NCBI GenBank assembly: GCA_937873275.1
Contig: CALMRC010000073.1
Span: 1-36,332, forward strand
DNA from: an uncultured Spirochaetota bacterium
GTDB lineage: Bacteria > Spirochaetota > Spirochaetia > Treponematales > UBA12059
Reading direction: 5' to 3'
Length of the DNA: 36,332 bases
The notes beneath the pieces were generated by a model. It worked only from the letters and a program-made list of their open reading frames with translations. It searched no databases and was not told the DNA's origin. Below, in pieces: positions 7,768 to 16,433 of this stretch; position 1 is the first letter of the stretch, and each line of letters starts with the position of its first letter. A program made the position numbers and the translations under genes.

Positions 7768-9435
7768 GTGATCGTCGCCCTGGCACAGATAGACGCGGTG
7801 GTCGGGGACTTTTCCGGCAACCGCGCCCGAATCGCCCGCCTGGCCCGGGAAGCCCGGGACCGGGAGCCCCGGGTATCCCTCGTCGTCTTCCCGGAGACGG
7901 CCCTCTGCGGCTACCCGCCCATGGACCTCCTGGACCAGGAATCCTTCGCGGAGGGGAGCCTGGCCGCCCTCCGGGCCCTGCAGAAGGACCTTCCCGAGGG
8001 ACTCGCCGTGGCGGTGGGCTACGTGGACCGCAACCGTTCGGGCTCCGGGAAACCCCTGGTCAACGCGGTCGCCGTGATCCGGGACGGCCGTATCGTCTTC
8101 ACCCAGGAAAAGACCCTGCTTCCCACCTACGACGTCTTCGACGAGGCCCGGTATTTCGAGCCCGCCCGGGAGCGCCGGATCCTGGAGCTGGAAGGCGTGA
8201 GGATCGGGTTCGCCATCTGCGAGGACATCTGGTGGGAGGAGCCCGCGGTGCCCGGCAGCCGCTACCCCGTGGATCCCGTCCGGGACCTCCTGGACCTGGG
8301 ACCCGACCTGGTCGTGGTGCCCTCGGCCTCGCCCTTCCACGCGGGCAAGCAGGAAACCCGCCTACGGCTCGCCTCCAACCTGGCACGGGAGGCTTCCGCC
8401 CCGGTGCTCTACTGCAACCTCGTCGGGGCCACGGACTCCCTGGTCTTCGACGGCCGATCCTTCGCCCTGGATCCGGGGGGGGACCTGGTCGTCCAGGCGG
8501 GCTGGGAGGAGGGTCTCACCTTCGTGGACACCGGTGCTCCCGGTACCGCCGCCCGGGTCCCCGCGGACCGATGGGAGGAGACCGAGCGGGCCCTGGTTTC
8601 CGGCATCCGGGAGTACATGCGGAAATGCGGATTCCGTACAGCCCTGGTCGGGATCTCCGGGGGGATCGATTCCGCCCTGGTGGCGGCCCTGGCCGCGGAG
8701 GCGGTGGGGCCGGAGAACCTGACCCTCCTGGGCATGCCCTCCCGGTTCTCCTCGGAGGGCTCGATCTCCGATTCCCGGTACCTGGCGGACGCCCTGGGGG
8801 CGCGGATGGAGGTTCTGCCCATCGAAGGGCCCTTCTCCGCCTACCTGGACCTCTTCGAGCCCCAGTTCCGGGACCTTCCCTTCGGGCTCGCGGAGGAGAA
8901 TCTCCAGGCCCGAATCCGGGGAGCCCTCCTGATGACCTGGTCCAACAAGTTCGGCTCCCTTCTATTGACCACGGGCAACAAGAGCGAGCTGGCCTGCGGC
9001 TACTGCACCCTCTACGGGGACATGTGCGGAGCCCTGGCGCCCATCGGGGACCTCCTCAAGACCGAGGTCTACGCCCTGTCCCGGGCCCTGAACGAGCGAA
9101 GCAAGGCCGAGGGGCGGATTCCGCCCATCCCGGAGGCCACCCTCACCAAGCCCCCCAGCGCGGAGCTCCGGCCCAACCAGACGGACCAGGATTCCCTGCC
9201 CCCCTACGAAACCTTGGACGCCATCCTGGAGCTCTACATCGTCCGGAACCTCTCGGGCTCCGAGATCGTCGACCGGGGCCACGACCCGGCCCTGGTGCGG
9301 AGGGTCCTCCAGATGGTCGGCCGGGCGGAGTACAAACGCCGCCAGGCGGCCCCGGTCCTCAAGGTCTCCCCCCGGGCCTTCGGTATGGGGAGGCGCATCC
9401 CCATCGCCCGGGTCCTCCACGAGACGGACGCGTGA
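7768..9435 (+). CDS. nadE: Glutamine-dependent NAD+ synthetase
   Basis: Product of 555 residues. It amidates deamido-NAD to NAD+ with ATP and ammonia released from glutamine. The N-terminal nitrilase-like glutaminase has its triad at Glu43 (FPETALCGYPP), Lys115 (EKTLLPTYDVFDE) and Cys151 (FAICEDIWW). The C-terminal synthetase domain has the PP-loop GISGGIDSALVAAL at about 295-308. Downstream motifs GNKSELACGYCTLYGDMCG and PPSAELRPNQTDQDSLPPY are typical. I chose GTG 7768 because GAGGAGG stands 5 bases before it and the protein then begins IVALAQIDAVVGDF. The ATG at 7732 would add 12 residues without a ribosome site. The stop overlaps the next gene's GTG in GTGA, so capA is probably coupled. 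Confidence 0.93.
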   Translation: MIVALAQIDAVVGDFSGNRARIARLAREARDREPRVSLVVFPETALCGYPPMDLLDQESFAEGSLAALRALQKDLPEGLAVAVGYVDRNRSGSGKPLVNAVAVIRDGRIVFTQEKTLLPTYDVFDEARYFEPARERRILELEGVRIGFAICEDIWWEEPAVPGSRYPVDPVRDLLDLGPDLVVVPSASPFHAGKQETRLRLASNLAREASAPVLYCNLVGATDSLVFDGRSFALDPGGDLVVQAGWEEGLTFVDTGAPGTAARVPADRWEETERALVSGIREYMRKCGFRTALVGISGGIDSALVAALAAEAVGPENLTLLGMPSRFSSEGSISDSRYLADALGARMEVLPIEGPFSAYLDLFEPQFRDLPFGLAEENLQARIRGALLMTWSNKFGSLLLTTGNKSELACGYCTLYGDMCGALAPIGDLLKTEVYALSRALNERSKAEGRIPPIPEATLTKPPSAELRPNQTDQDSLPPYETLDAILELYIVRNLSGSEIVDRGHDPALVRRVLQMVGRAEYKRRQAAPVLKVSPRAFGMGRRIPIARVLHETDA

Positions 9436-10673
9436 GCCGCGGGGCGACTCACGGCAACGAAGCCCTGCGGGCTTCGTCGAGGTTTCCGGCACTTTTTTCC
9501 CCGATCGGGGTTTCCGCCGCCGAGTTCCGAGGCCTCGCTCGGGCGGGCCGGGCCGCCGCCGCGGGCCGGGGCCCGGCCGGGCCGGCCCTCCTCCTGGCGC
9601 TGCTCCTGTCCTCCTGCCAGCCCCGGTTCCCCGGCACGGGACCCGCGGAGACTCCCGACCCGGCGGAGGTTCCCGGGGTGTCCCTATCCCTGGAGGGTGC
9701 CCGGACCCCGGGGCCCGTGACCCTCCTGGCCTGCGGGGACGTCCTCCTGTCCCGGACCGTCGCGGCCCGGATCGAACGCCACGGGTACCGATGGCCCTTC
9801 CGGCACGTCCGGGACCTGGTGTCCTCCGCGGACCTGGCTTTCTGCAACCTGGAGAATCCCGCCTCCTTCGTCGGAACTCCCTATCCGGGCAAGCCCGCGG
9901 AGGTGACCTTCCGGGCGCCGCCCGGGGCCCTCTTCGGCCTGAAATGGGCGGGGTTCGACGCGGTTTCCCTGGCGAACAACCACATGAGCGATTACGGCCC
10001 GGCGGCGATCCGGGAAACCCTGGACTACCTGGACCTCCTGGGGATCGGCCGGGCCGGAGCCGGGGTCGACGAGACCTCCGCCCGGGCCCCCGCCGTCCTG
10101 GAGACCCCGGGCGGGCGGGTGGCCTTCCTGGCCTACGCGGAGGCCGGTTGGAGCGTGGTTCCCGCGGGCCCGGACCGCGCCGGGGTGGCCCCGGCGGATC
10201 CGGCCCGGATGGCCGAGGACATCGCCGCACTCCGGAGGGACCTTCGGCCGGATTACATCGTCGTCTCCGTCCATTGGGGCGAAGAACACGAGCGTCACCC
10301 CGGTCCGGCCCAGCGGGAGTTCGGGCGGGCGGCCGTCGACGCGGGGGCCCACCTGGTCCTGGGACACCATCCCCACGTCCTCCAGTCCCTGGAGCGGTAC
10401 CGGGACGGGCTTATCGTGTATTCCCTGGGCAACTTCGTATTCGACATGTCCGCGGATTCCACCTACGACACCGCGGCCCTCCGGATCACCCTGCAGGGCG
10501 CCCGGGTCCGGGCCGCGGAAATCCTCCCCCTCCGGATCGAACGCGGGGACTACGCCCCCCGGCCCGCCTCCCCGGAGGAAGCCGCCCGTATCCTTACGGG
10601 CCTCCGGGACGGCTCCCGCCTTTTCGGAACCGCCGTCGAGATAGAGGGCGCCCGGGGCCGGATCGACTTCTAG
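9432..10673 (+). CDS. CapA-family (poly-gamma-glutamate capsule type) lipoprotein
   Basis: Product of 413 residues from the GTG that overlaps the nadE stop. The PGA_cap/CapA metallophosphatase-like domain is clear: ACGDVLLSRT, FCNLENPAS, SLANNHMSDYG, VSVHWGEEHER, LGHHPHVLQ and YSLGNFVFD. CapA proteins take part in polyglutamate synthesis or act as envelope phosphoesterases; the substrate here is unknown. A hydrophobic stretch with lipobox LLLSSC lies at about residues 54-63, so the mature protein should be lipidated. Its N-region of over 50 residues is far longer than normal and contains the hairpin repeat at 9453-9483 right after the start codon. No other ATG, GTG or TTG occurs in frame between the GTG and the lipobox. 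The repeat probably arrived between the start codon and the signal sequence. Confidence 0.85.
   Translation: MSRGATHGNEALRASSRFPALFSPIGVSAAEFRGLARAGRAAAAGRGPAGPALLLALLLSSCQPRFPGTGPAETPDPAEVPGVSLSLEGARTPGPVTLLACGDVLLSRTVAARIERHGYRWPFRHVRDLVSSADLAFCNLENPASFVGTPYPGKPAEVTFRAPPGALFGLKWAGFDAVSLANNHMSDYGPAAIRETLDYLDLLGIGRAGAGVDETSARAPAVLETPGGRVAFLAYAEAGWSVVPAGPDRAGVAPADPARMAEDIAALRRDLRPDYIVVSVHWGEEHERHPGPAQREFGRAAVDAGAHLVLGHHPHVLQSLERYRDGLIVYSLGNFVFDMSADSTYDTAALRITLQGARVRAAEILPLRIERGDYAPRPASPEEAARILTGLRDGSRLFGTAVEIEGARGRIDF
9453..9483 (-). repeat. Hairpin repeat A, copy 1
   Basis: A 31-base unit whose core CGAAGCCC-TGC-GGGCTTCG is a perfect stem. Its reverse complement matches 20533-20563 at 28 of 31 bases, and the three differences are all in the loop. 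It lies inside the N-terminal coding part of the capA gene, eighteen bases after the nadE stop. Confidence 0.8.
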
Positions 10674-10778
10674 GGGAGGGGCCCGGGGCCGGGAAATTGG
10701 CGAGCCGGGCGGAAAAGGGCGATACTTTACCCTGGGATACGGGAAATCCTGTGATATCTTGGAGGTATAAGGACCCGG

Positions 10779-12728
10779 ATGAACAGCGCCCGTCGAATCC
10801 GCCGGTCCGCCCGGACGTTTCACGCCGCGGCGGCCCTTCTGGCGGCCCTCCTCACCGCCGCCTGCGATGACGGGATCGGTCTGCTCACGATGGACGAGCG
10901 CCAGGCCCTCTACCGGGCCGAGGTTTCCGGCAAGGGGAGCGCCCTGGCCGTGTCCGCCGAGAACCCCGGGGCGATCCTGGACCCCACCGAGGGGATCCGG
11001 GTCTCCTTCGAGACCCTGCGGGGTTCCGAGGAACCCTCGGAGTTCCTCGTGACCCTCCGGGACGCCCCGGGGACGTACACAGCCGCGGTCCGCTACCGCA
11101 CCGGAGCCTCCCCCTCCTCCGAGGGGGCCGAAGGATCCGCCCCGCGGGAAATCCGGGTACCCACCCTCGGCTCCTTCTCGGGCACCTTCGAGGTGCCCCC
11201 GGAATTCCCGGACGGGTACTACGAGCTGACGATGGACGCGCGCTCCGCCCGGGAGGAATCCCTCTCGTATTCGGCCATCGGACTCTTCCTGGTCCGGGGC
11301 TCCCTCCCGGCCCCGTCCATCCTTTCCTATCCCCCGAACCCGGTTCCCGGGGCCCGGGTCCTCCTGGTGGCCGATCTGGCAGGGTACGAGGGGAGGGATC
11401 CCTACCTGCGATGGACCGTGGACGGGGCGGTCCGGGCCGAGGGGCCCGCCTCCCGGGGTATGGACAAGCTCCTCTGGCCCGCCCCTCCGGCGGGGTCCGC
11501 GGCCCCCGTCGGACTGGCCCTCTATCCGACGGCGCCTCCGCCCGGGGTGGCGTATTCCTTCCCGCCTCCCCGCGGCGCCTCCGCGAGCCTCCTGGTGGCC
11601 CCGGGCACTCCCGTGTCCCAGGATGAATTCACCCGGCCGGAGCGGTTCCGGGCCCTGTTCCGAATGGAGGATACCCCCGATTACGAGGGCGTGCCGGGCG
11701 GGGAGGCCTCCTTCCTGGGAACCCCGCGGCTGGACGTGCATCCCGGCGGATTCGGACTGATCTTGGGCGGGGATGCCGGTGCGGGGATCCGCGCCCCGGC
11801 CCTGCTCCTGCCCGTCCGGGAGGGGCGGCTCCAGCCCTGCACGATCCTGGTCCGGCTGGTTCCCTCCAAGTCCGTCGGGGGCGTCCTGTTCCGGGCCGGG
11901 TCCGGATCCTCGGACCCGGTATTGGAGATCCGGGTAGTGGAGGGGAGGCCCGTCGCCGTCCTGCGGACGGGAGACAAGGCCGGAGAGCTTGCGGCGGGCA
12001 CCCTGCTGACTCCGGGCCGCCCCGTGCTCCTCGGGGTCACCCTCCGGCCCGCGGGCTCGTCCCTGGAAGTCGGGTTCCTCGCGGACGGGCTCCCCGCGGG
12101 GGGAGGCATCCTGCGGTTCGGGGCCGAGGGATGGGGACCCGAGGGCGTCACGACCGTGGCGGGGCCGGGCGGATTTGAGGGCCTGTACGAGGACGTCGGC
12201 GTCTGGGCCTTCGACGAACTCGACCGTCCCGGGGTCTTCCCCGCTTTCCGGTACGCGTCCCGCAGGGCCCTGGGAACGTCGTTGTTGCTGGCCGAGGGCT
12301 TCGAGGGGGCCTACGGCGAGCCTCCCGTCCTGGAAGGCGGGGCTTCGGCGGATTCGGGGGAGGGGCTGCGCCTGCCGGCGGGCGCGACCGCGCGGTTCCC
12401 GGCCGACCTGGACGGGTCCTTCGACGTGGAGGCGTCCCTGGCCTCGGGGACCGCGCCGGTGCTGGTCCTGTCCGGGCCGGAGGGCTCTTTCCGGATGGCC
12501 TGGAATCCCGGGGAGGCCGGGGTGGACCCCGGCACGGGCCTGCCCCTGCTTCGGGCGCAATTCCGGCCCTCCGGAGAGGGCGGAGGCCTGCGGGTCCTGG
12601 GGTGGCCCTCCGAGATCCGCGTCTCCGGTCCGGGCCCCTGGACCCTCTCCTTGGAAGGAGCCGGCCCCGGCGTCTCCGGAATCCGGTCTATCCGCGCCTT
12701 CCGTTCCGGGCGGACCCCGGGGGATTGA
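10779..12728 (+). CDS. Large lipoprotein with LamG/concanavalin-like region (649 aa)
   Basis: Family not recognised. The N-terminus has a twin-arginine-rich n-region, a hydrophobic segment AAALLAALLTA and a lipobox-like TAAC at about residue 28-29, so a lipid anchor is likely. Residues about 60-170 look like repeated beta strands of an immunoglobulin-like fold (TYTAAVRYR, FSGTFEVPPEFPDGYYELTMDAR). Residues about 290-500 have strands resembling a concanavalin/LamG fold, ending GLYEDVGVWAFDEL, as in laminin-G-like domains. The last 130 residues are again beta-rich. The gene is solitary. TATAAG (10766-10771) stands 7 bases before the ATG, but AAGGA also lies there, so it is unclear whether it is a -10 box or a ribosome site. 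Confidence 0.7.
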   Translation: MNSARRIRRSARTFHAAAALLAALLTAACDDGIGLLTMDERQALYRAEVSGKGSALAVSAENPGAILDPTEGIRVSFETLRGSEEPSEFLVTLRDAPGTYTAAVRYRTGASPSSEGAEGSAPREIRVPTLGSFSGTFEVPPEFPDGYYELTMDARSAREESLSYSAIGLFLVRGSLPAPSILSYPPNPVPGARVLLVADLAGYEGRDPYLRWTVDGAVRAEGPASRGMDKLLWPAPPAGSAAPVGLALYPTAPPPGVAYSFPPPRGASASLLVAPGTPVSQDEFTRPERFRALFRMEDTPDYEGVPGGEASFLGTPRLDVHPGGFGLILGGDAGAGIRAPALLLPVREGRLQPCTILVRLVPSKSVGGVLFRAGSGSSDPVLEIRVVEGRPVAVLRTGDKAGELAAGTLLTPGRPVLLGVTLRPAGSSLEVGFLADGLPAGGGILRFGAEGWGPEGVTTVAGPGGFEGLYEDVGVWAFDELDRPGVFPAFRYASRRALGTSLLLAEGFEGAYGEPPVLEGGASADSGEGLRLPAGATARFPADLDGSFDVEASLASGTAPVLVLSGPEGSFRMAWNPGEAGVDPGTGLPLLRAQFRPSGEGGGLRVLGWPSEIRVSGPGPWTLSLEGAGPGVSGIRSIRAFRSGRTPGD

Positions 12729-12839
12729 TCCGTTCGATCTTGATTTTCCCGGCCGGTTCGATACATTTTAAACCGACGCTCCGAACCCGTGCACGGCGCT
12801 TCCCGGCGGACCGCCATGGTTTGGAACACCCTAACGTGC

Positions 12840-12845
12840 TATATT
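12840..12845 (+). promoter_or_regulatory. Extended -10 box upstream of lipoprotein gene 12874
   Basis: TGCTATATT gives an extended -10 (TATATT 12840-12845). No good -35 is present at 16-18 bases. The leader then carries AAGGAG at 12862-12867, before the ATG at 12874. Confidence 0.4.
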
Positions 12846-12873
12846 CCTAGAACGTACCGGCAAGGAGTCTGGA

Positions 12874-13938
12874 ATGAAACAACGTGCTGCCCTGGCCGCG
12901 GTCCTTGCGGCGATATTCTTCCTTTCGAGTTGTGTGAGCGCTCCTCCGCCGGCCCCCGCCGCCCCGCCGGCCGCCGGCAGTACGGCTCCGGCGTCCAGCC
13001 CCGACAAGGACCGGGCCAAGGCCCTGATCCAGGGCGGAGGGGACGCGGGTTCCCAGGTTCCGCCCGTCGGGGCCCCGGCCGCCCCCGCCGCGGCTGCGGC
13101 TGCGGCTCCGGTACCCGCCGCGGACGTGCCTCCCCCTCCCCCGGGAAAGCTGACCCCCGAGGAGGAAGCCTACCTCCAGAACTACCTGGCCAGGCTCAAC
13201 TACATGGTCTATTACGACGAGGACGCCGGCCTGGAAAAGACGTACGCCAAGACGGCGGTCAACCAGGCCAACCGCTACCTCATCGAGCGGATGGGCCTGT
13301 CCGTCCTGGACTTCGACCAGGTGGAGAAGAACAAGAAGGACCAGCAGGCCGCCTACCAGTCCGAGACCGGGGGTGCCATCGACCTGATCCAATACCTTGC
13401 CCAGAAGTACAACGCCGACGCCTACGTGGAGATCTCCTTCACGGCGACTCCCTCGGCTTCGGGGGGCCGGTTCTACGCCACCGCCCAGGGCTCCATGAAG
13501 ATCTTCGACACCTCCACCGGCACCCTCCTCGGGAGCGTGGCCTTCCAGAGCCCCCAGGTGATGAATCCCGTCTCCCAGGAATCCGCCATCTCGAACGCGC
13601 TGGCGGCGTCGGTGTGGAACGCGATGCCCAAGATGACCGAGCAGACCAAGGCCCTGATCCAGAACTCCCTGGCCCGGGGAATCCGGTACGAGATCGTGGT
13701 GCAGAACACCGCGGACTCCAAGGCCATGAGTGACTTCCGACGGGCCTTGGCGCGGCAGGTACGGGAGGTCGAGCAGGTTTCCTATTCCGCCGCGGAAACC
13801 AAGCTCTTCGTCTACACCTTCCAGAGCCGGGACAAGGTGGAGGACGCGGTCTACGCCGCCGCGGAACGGGCGGGCATGCCGGACCTCTACCTGGTGTTCA
13901 ACCGGGGCAAGGCCTTCACCTTCAACACCGGGAGGTGA
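12874..13938 (+). CDS. Lipoprotein with Pro/Ala linker (354 aa), possibly DUF6175-like
   Basis: The signal sequence MKQRAALAAVLAAIFFLSSC ends in the lipobox LSSC, with Cys20 as lipid anchor. Residues 21-95 are a low-complexity proline/alanine linker, as expected for a tether through the periplasm. The folded part (about 95-354) has the pattern NADAYVEISFTATPS, TAQGSMKIFDTSTGTLLGSV and a C-terminal repeat-like segment of alternating helices and strands. This resembles the DUF6175/CsgG-like fold, but the assignment is from memory and tentative. A Shine-Dalgarno AAGGAG precedes the ATG. It is the first of three lipoprotein genes in the same direction, each with its own gap of more than 100 bases. 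Confidence 0.75.
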   Translation: MKQRAALAAVLAAIFFLSSCVSAPPPAPAAPPAAGSTAPASSPDKDRAKALIQGGGDAGSQVPPVGAPAAPAAAAAAAPVPAADVPPPPPGKLTPEEEAYLQNYLARLNYMVYYDEDAGLEKTYAKTAVNQANRYLIERMGLSVLDFDQVEKNKKDQQAAYQSETGGAIDLIQYLAQKYNADAYVEISFTATPSASGGRFYATAQGSMKIFDTSTGTLLGSVAFQSPQVMNPVSQESAISNALAASVWNAMPKMTEQTKALIQNSLARGIRYEIVVQNTADSKAMSDFRRALARQVREVEQVSYSAAETKLFVYTFQSRDKVEDAVYAAAERAGMPDLYLVFNRGKAFTFNTGR

Positions 13939-14079
13939 CGGCGCCGGTACGTGGGATCCAGTATGATTCCGGGGTCCGGGGAGGAGGTTCCCCGAGCTTC
14001 GGGGTGGAGGACGGGATTCCGGATTTTTCCGGGCTCCCGCGATACAAAGGTATCAAGACCTGAGTTTTAGGAGGTTACC

Positions 14080-14742
14080 GTGAAGAAGACCCTGTACGTT
14101 CTCGCGATCCTGCTCATGGCCCTGGCGGCCATGGGCTGCGCCAGCAAGCCGAAGGCGCCGCCCCCCCCGCCGACCAATACTCCGCCCTTCGAGATCCTCC
14201 AGCACAAGGGAACCACCCTGGGCGTCGTCATGCCGCCGGCGTGGATCGAGGCCTCCCTCATGGGCCCGAAGGCCGTGGAGAAGCTTCCCGACTACCAGGG
14301 CAAGTTCGTCGTGGTCGTCGACGTGACCGGCAAGGACCTCGAGGGCACGTCCCTGGCCGCCCAGCGGCTCAACGCGGACACCGAGATCGCCCGGTACCTG
14401 AGCCTGCGCGTGAAGGATACCTTCGCGGGCGCCCAGGTCGGCGACAAGGACAAGATCGAGACCTACATGGAGCGGGTGGTGAAGAGCGTGTCCGAGATCC
14501 GGTTCGCCGGATTCCAGCGCGCCGCCGACTGGTGGGTGCAGATCCGCTGGTACAAGCCCGACGGCAAGAAGACCTGGGACCGGGACGAGTTCCGGGTTCT
14601 CCAGCTGTACACCGTGGACAAGGACATCCTCCAGAAGCAGCTCGAGGGCGTCCTCAAGGGCGAGCAGGCCGCCGAGCCCAAGACTCCGGAGAAGGAGCGG
14701 GCGATGCAGGCGGTCCAGCAGGCCTTCTACGAAGGCTTCTGA
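14080..14742 (+). CDS. Lipoprotein of unknown function (220 aa)
   Basis: Starts with GTG at 14080, preceded by AGGAGG at 14069-14074. The signal sequence MKKTLYVLAILLMALAAMGC has a relaxed lipobox AMGC, as tolerated in spirochaetes. A proline run (KAPPPPPTN) follows. The remainder is a mixed alpha/beta domain with FVVVVDVTGKDLEGT, a helix with IARYLSLRVKDTFAGAQVGD, and ADWWVQIRWYKPDGKKTWDRDEF. The helix-strand order resembles the LPP20 fold of its downstream neighbour, so the two may be distant relatives; this is inference. The N-terminal MPPAWIEASL segment recalls the 'P.W' motif near the start of LPP20 proteins. Confidence 0.7.
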   Translation: MKKTLYVLAILLMALAAMGCASKPKAPPPPPTNTPPFEILQHKGTTLGVVMPPAWIEASLMGPKAVEKLPDYQGKFVVVVDVTGKDLEGTSLAAQRLNADTEIARYLSLRVKDTFAGAQVGDKDKIETYMERVVKSVSEIRFAGFQRAADWWVQIRWYKPDGKKTWDRDEFRVLQLYTVDKDILQKQLEGVLKGEQAAEPKTPEKERAMQAVQQAFYEGF

Positions 14743-14763
14743 GCCGAGCTTCCCGTGAGCTTC

Positions 14764-14794
14764 GGGGCATCTCCGGTCATTCCGGGGATGCCCC
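14764..14794 (+). terminator. Long hairpin after lipoprotein gene 14080
   Basis: Arms GGGGCATCTCCGG (14764-14776) and CCGGGGATGCCCC (14782-14794) pair over 13 positions with one G-T pair and a 5-base loop TCATT. Only two T residues follow. It lies 22 bases after a stop codon, which suits a terminator or an RNA 3' end. Confidence 0.5.
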
Positions 14795-14957
14795 TTGCCG
14801 TCCCGGGGGAGACTCCCCGGGATGGAGGATGCCTCGGAAGGCCGGCCTTCCGGGAGCGCCCGGGTGCCTCGCGCCCGCGCTCCGGTCCCGGAGTCGCCTT
14901 GAAAGCCCGCCTTCCGAACCATCCGACCGATTCCACGAGCCCCGAAAGGAGATCGAC

Positions 14958-16433
14958 ATGATAAAGCGCTTCGCGGCCCTGGCTTCCGCGGCCTTACTCC
15001 TGGCCTCCTGCGTATCCACCCCCGCCCAGCCCAAGGCACCGGATTGGGCCCTGACCACGCCGCCCCCGGACGGCACCTACACCTACTTCGTGGGGTATTC
15101 CGCGGACCCCGCCGGGGACGCCGCCAAGGCCGCCGAAGGCGCCACCGCCAACCTCCTTTCCTCCATCATGAACTACATCGGGGTCAAGATCACCGTGGAC
15201 TCCTCCGCCACGGCCAAGGCCTCCTACGATTCCTACCAGGCGGAGATCGTCCAGACCGTCCGGACCCAGTCCACCAACCGCCTGGCGGGCTTCATGGTCA
15301 AGGACCGGTACCAGGTCAAGGAGAAGGGCGGCCGGGTGACGGTCTACATCCTGGCGTCCTACATCACCAAGGACCTGGAGGCCGAGAAGACCCGGATCCA
15401 GAGGCTCTTCCAGGAGCAGATCGACGCCGTGGCGGTGCCGGAGCGGAAGGGACAGAGCCTGGAGGGCGAGGGGCGCTTCTTCGAGGCCGTCCAGAGCTAC
15501 ATCGAGGCCGCCGTGGCCGCCTCCGGGGCGGACATCGACAACGCGGACATCAAGCTGGAGCGCAACGTCAACAACGCCCGCAGGGTCCTCCAGCGCCTTC
15601 GCTTCGTGGCCGCGGGACCCTCTCCGACCGCGGGGCTCGGCCAGCCCTTCTCCGCTCCCTTCTCCGCCCGCCTGGTCTACGGCGAGAACGACTCCGGCCC
15701 CGGCATTCCCAGCGCCGAAGCCTACGTCACCTACCAGGTCCGGCAGGCCTCGGGACGCCTCACCGGCAAGACCGAGCGGATCGTCTCCGATTCCCGGGGT
15801 CTCTTCTCCTTCACGCCCCCGCCCCCCAATTTCGTGGGCAAGGCCAAGCTGATCCTCCGGCTCAACCTTGATTCCTCCCTGGACCTCCTGGACAAGTTCC
15901 CCGCCAAGTTCGAGTCCTTCCGCTCATCCCTGGAGACGGAGCTCCGGGGGCGGACCATCGAGTTCGAGTACACCGTGGTCTCCGTGGCCAAGGACGTGGC
16001 CACGGGCATCGCCCTGGCGGACCTGGATGAGAAGGGCGCCGCGATCCCGGGCAGCCAGGCCCAGGCGGGCCTGCTCGAGGCGATGATCCGGCAGAAGTTC
16101 AAGGTCCAGGCGGCGCCCCTGGACGCCGCCCTCCTGGCGGGCGGGGACGACGCGGCCATCCTGGCGGCCGCCCAAAAGGCGTACAAGGCCCGGTTCGGTC
16201 GCATCGTGGCGGGAGTCGCCCGGATCGAGTCCGTGCGGAAGGACGGATCGAACTACATGGTGTCCGTCCGGGCCTCGGTCAAGTGCTGGGATCTGGCCAC
16301 CGGGGACCTGCTGTACTCGGCGGACAAGGCTTACACCGGGGTGGGCCCCGACGAGGCGGCCGCCCGCCGGGCCTCCCTCCAGCAGCTGGGCCGGGACACC
16401 CTGGGCCGGGACCTGATGGCTAACCTTCCGTGA
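14958..16433 (+). CDS. LPP20-family lipoprotein (491 aa)
   Basis: The signal MIKRFAALASAALLLASC ends in the lipobox LASC. PKAPDWALTTPPPDGTYTYFVGYS and the following helix AAEGATANLLSSIMNYIGV match the LPP20 domain (P-x-W, G-x-G/S-x and an 'A...A...L' helix), followed by RLAGFMVKDRYQVKEKGGRVTVYILASY. Residues about 160-200 are a helical, TPR-like segment (RFFEAVQSYIEAAVA). Beyond it are two beta-rich domains, one immunoglobulin-like (ARLVYGENDSGPGIPSAEAYVTYQV). The C-terminus repeats an LPP20/FlgO-like region ending DEAAARRASLQQLGRDTLGRDL. ATG 14958 has AAGGAG 6 bases upstream. LPP20 proteins are outer-membrane or periplasmic lipoproteins; some work in flagellar (FlgP) assembly. Confidence 0.85.
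   Translation: MIKRFAALASAALLLASCVSTPAQPKAPDWALTTPPPDGTYTYFVGYSADPAGDAAKAAEGATANLLSSIMNYIGVKITVDSSATAKASYDSYQAEIVQTVRTQSTNRLAGFMVKDRYQVKEKGGRVTVYILASYITKDLEAEKTRIQRLFQEQIDAVAVPERKGQSLEGEGRFFEAVQSYIEAAVAASGADIDNADIKLERNVNNARRVLQRLRFVAAGPSPTAGLGQPFSAPFSARLVYGENDSGPGIPSAEAYVTYQVRQASGRLTGKTERIVSDSRGLFSFTPPPPNFVGKAKLILRLNLDSSLDLLDKFPAKFESFRSSLETELRGRTIEFEYTVVSVAKDVATGIALADLDEKGAAIPGSQAQAGLLEAMIRQKFKVQAAPLDAALLAGGDDAAILAAAQKAYKARFGRIVAGVARIESVRKDGSNYMVSVRASVKCWDLATGDLLYSADKAYTGVGPDEAAARRASLQQLGRDTLGRDLMANLP

Noticed and set aside
6990-7820. N-terminal extension of phosphofructokinase
   Set aside because: The added residues are out-of-frame shadow of the SDR-like gene, and the ATG at 6989 has a strong ribosome site.
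9684-12560. A minus-strand open frame of over 900 codons opposite the capA and large lipoprotein genes
   Set aside because: GC-rich DNA leaves long stop-free antisense frames. The translation is Gly/Pro/Arg/Gln low-complexity and the plus strand holds proteins with good motifs.
13939-14079. Hairpins CCCCGA-GCT-TCGGGG and GGGGAGGAGGTTCCCC as terminators
   Set aside because: They are short, without T-runs, and common by chance in such GC-rich DNA.
15449-15458. GGGACAGAGC in the LPP20 gene as a further copy of the dispersed word
   Set aside because: Flanking bases do not match, it reads in another frame (GQSL), and it is isolated from the cluster. It is probably chance.
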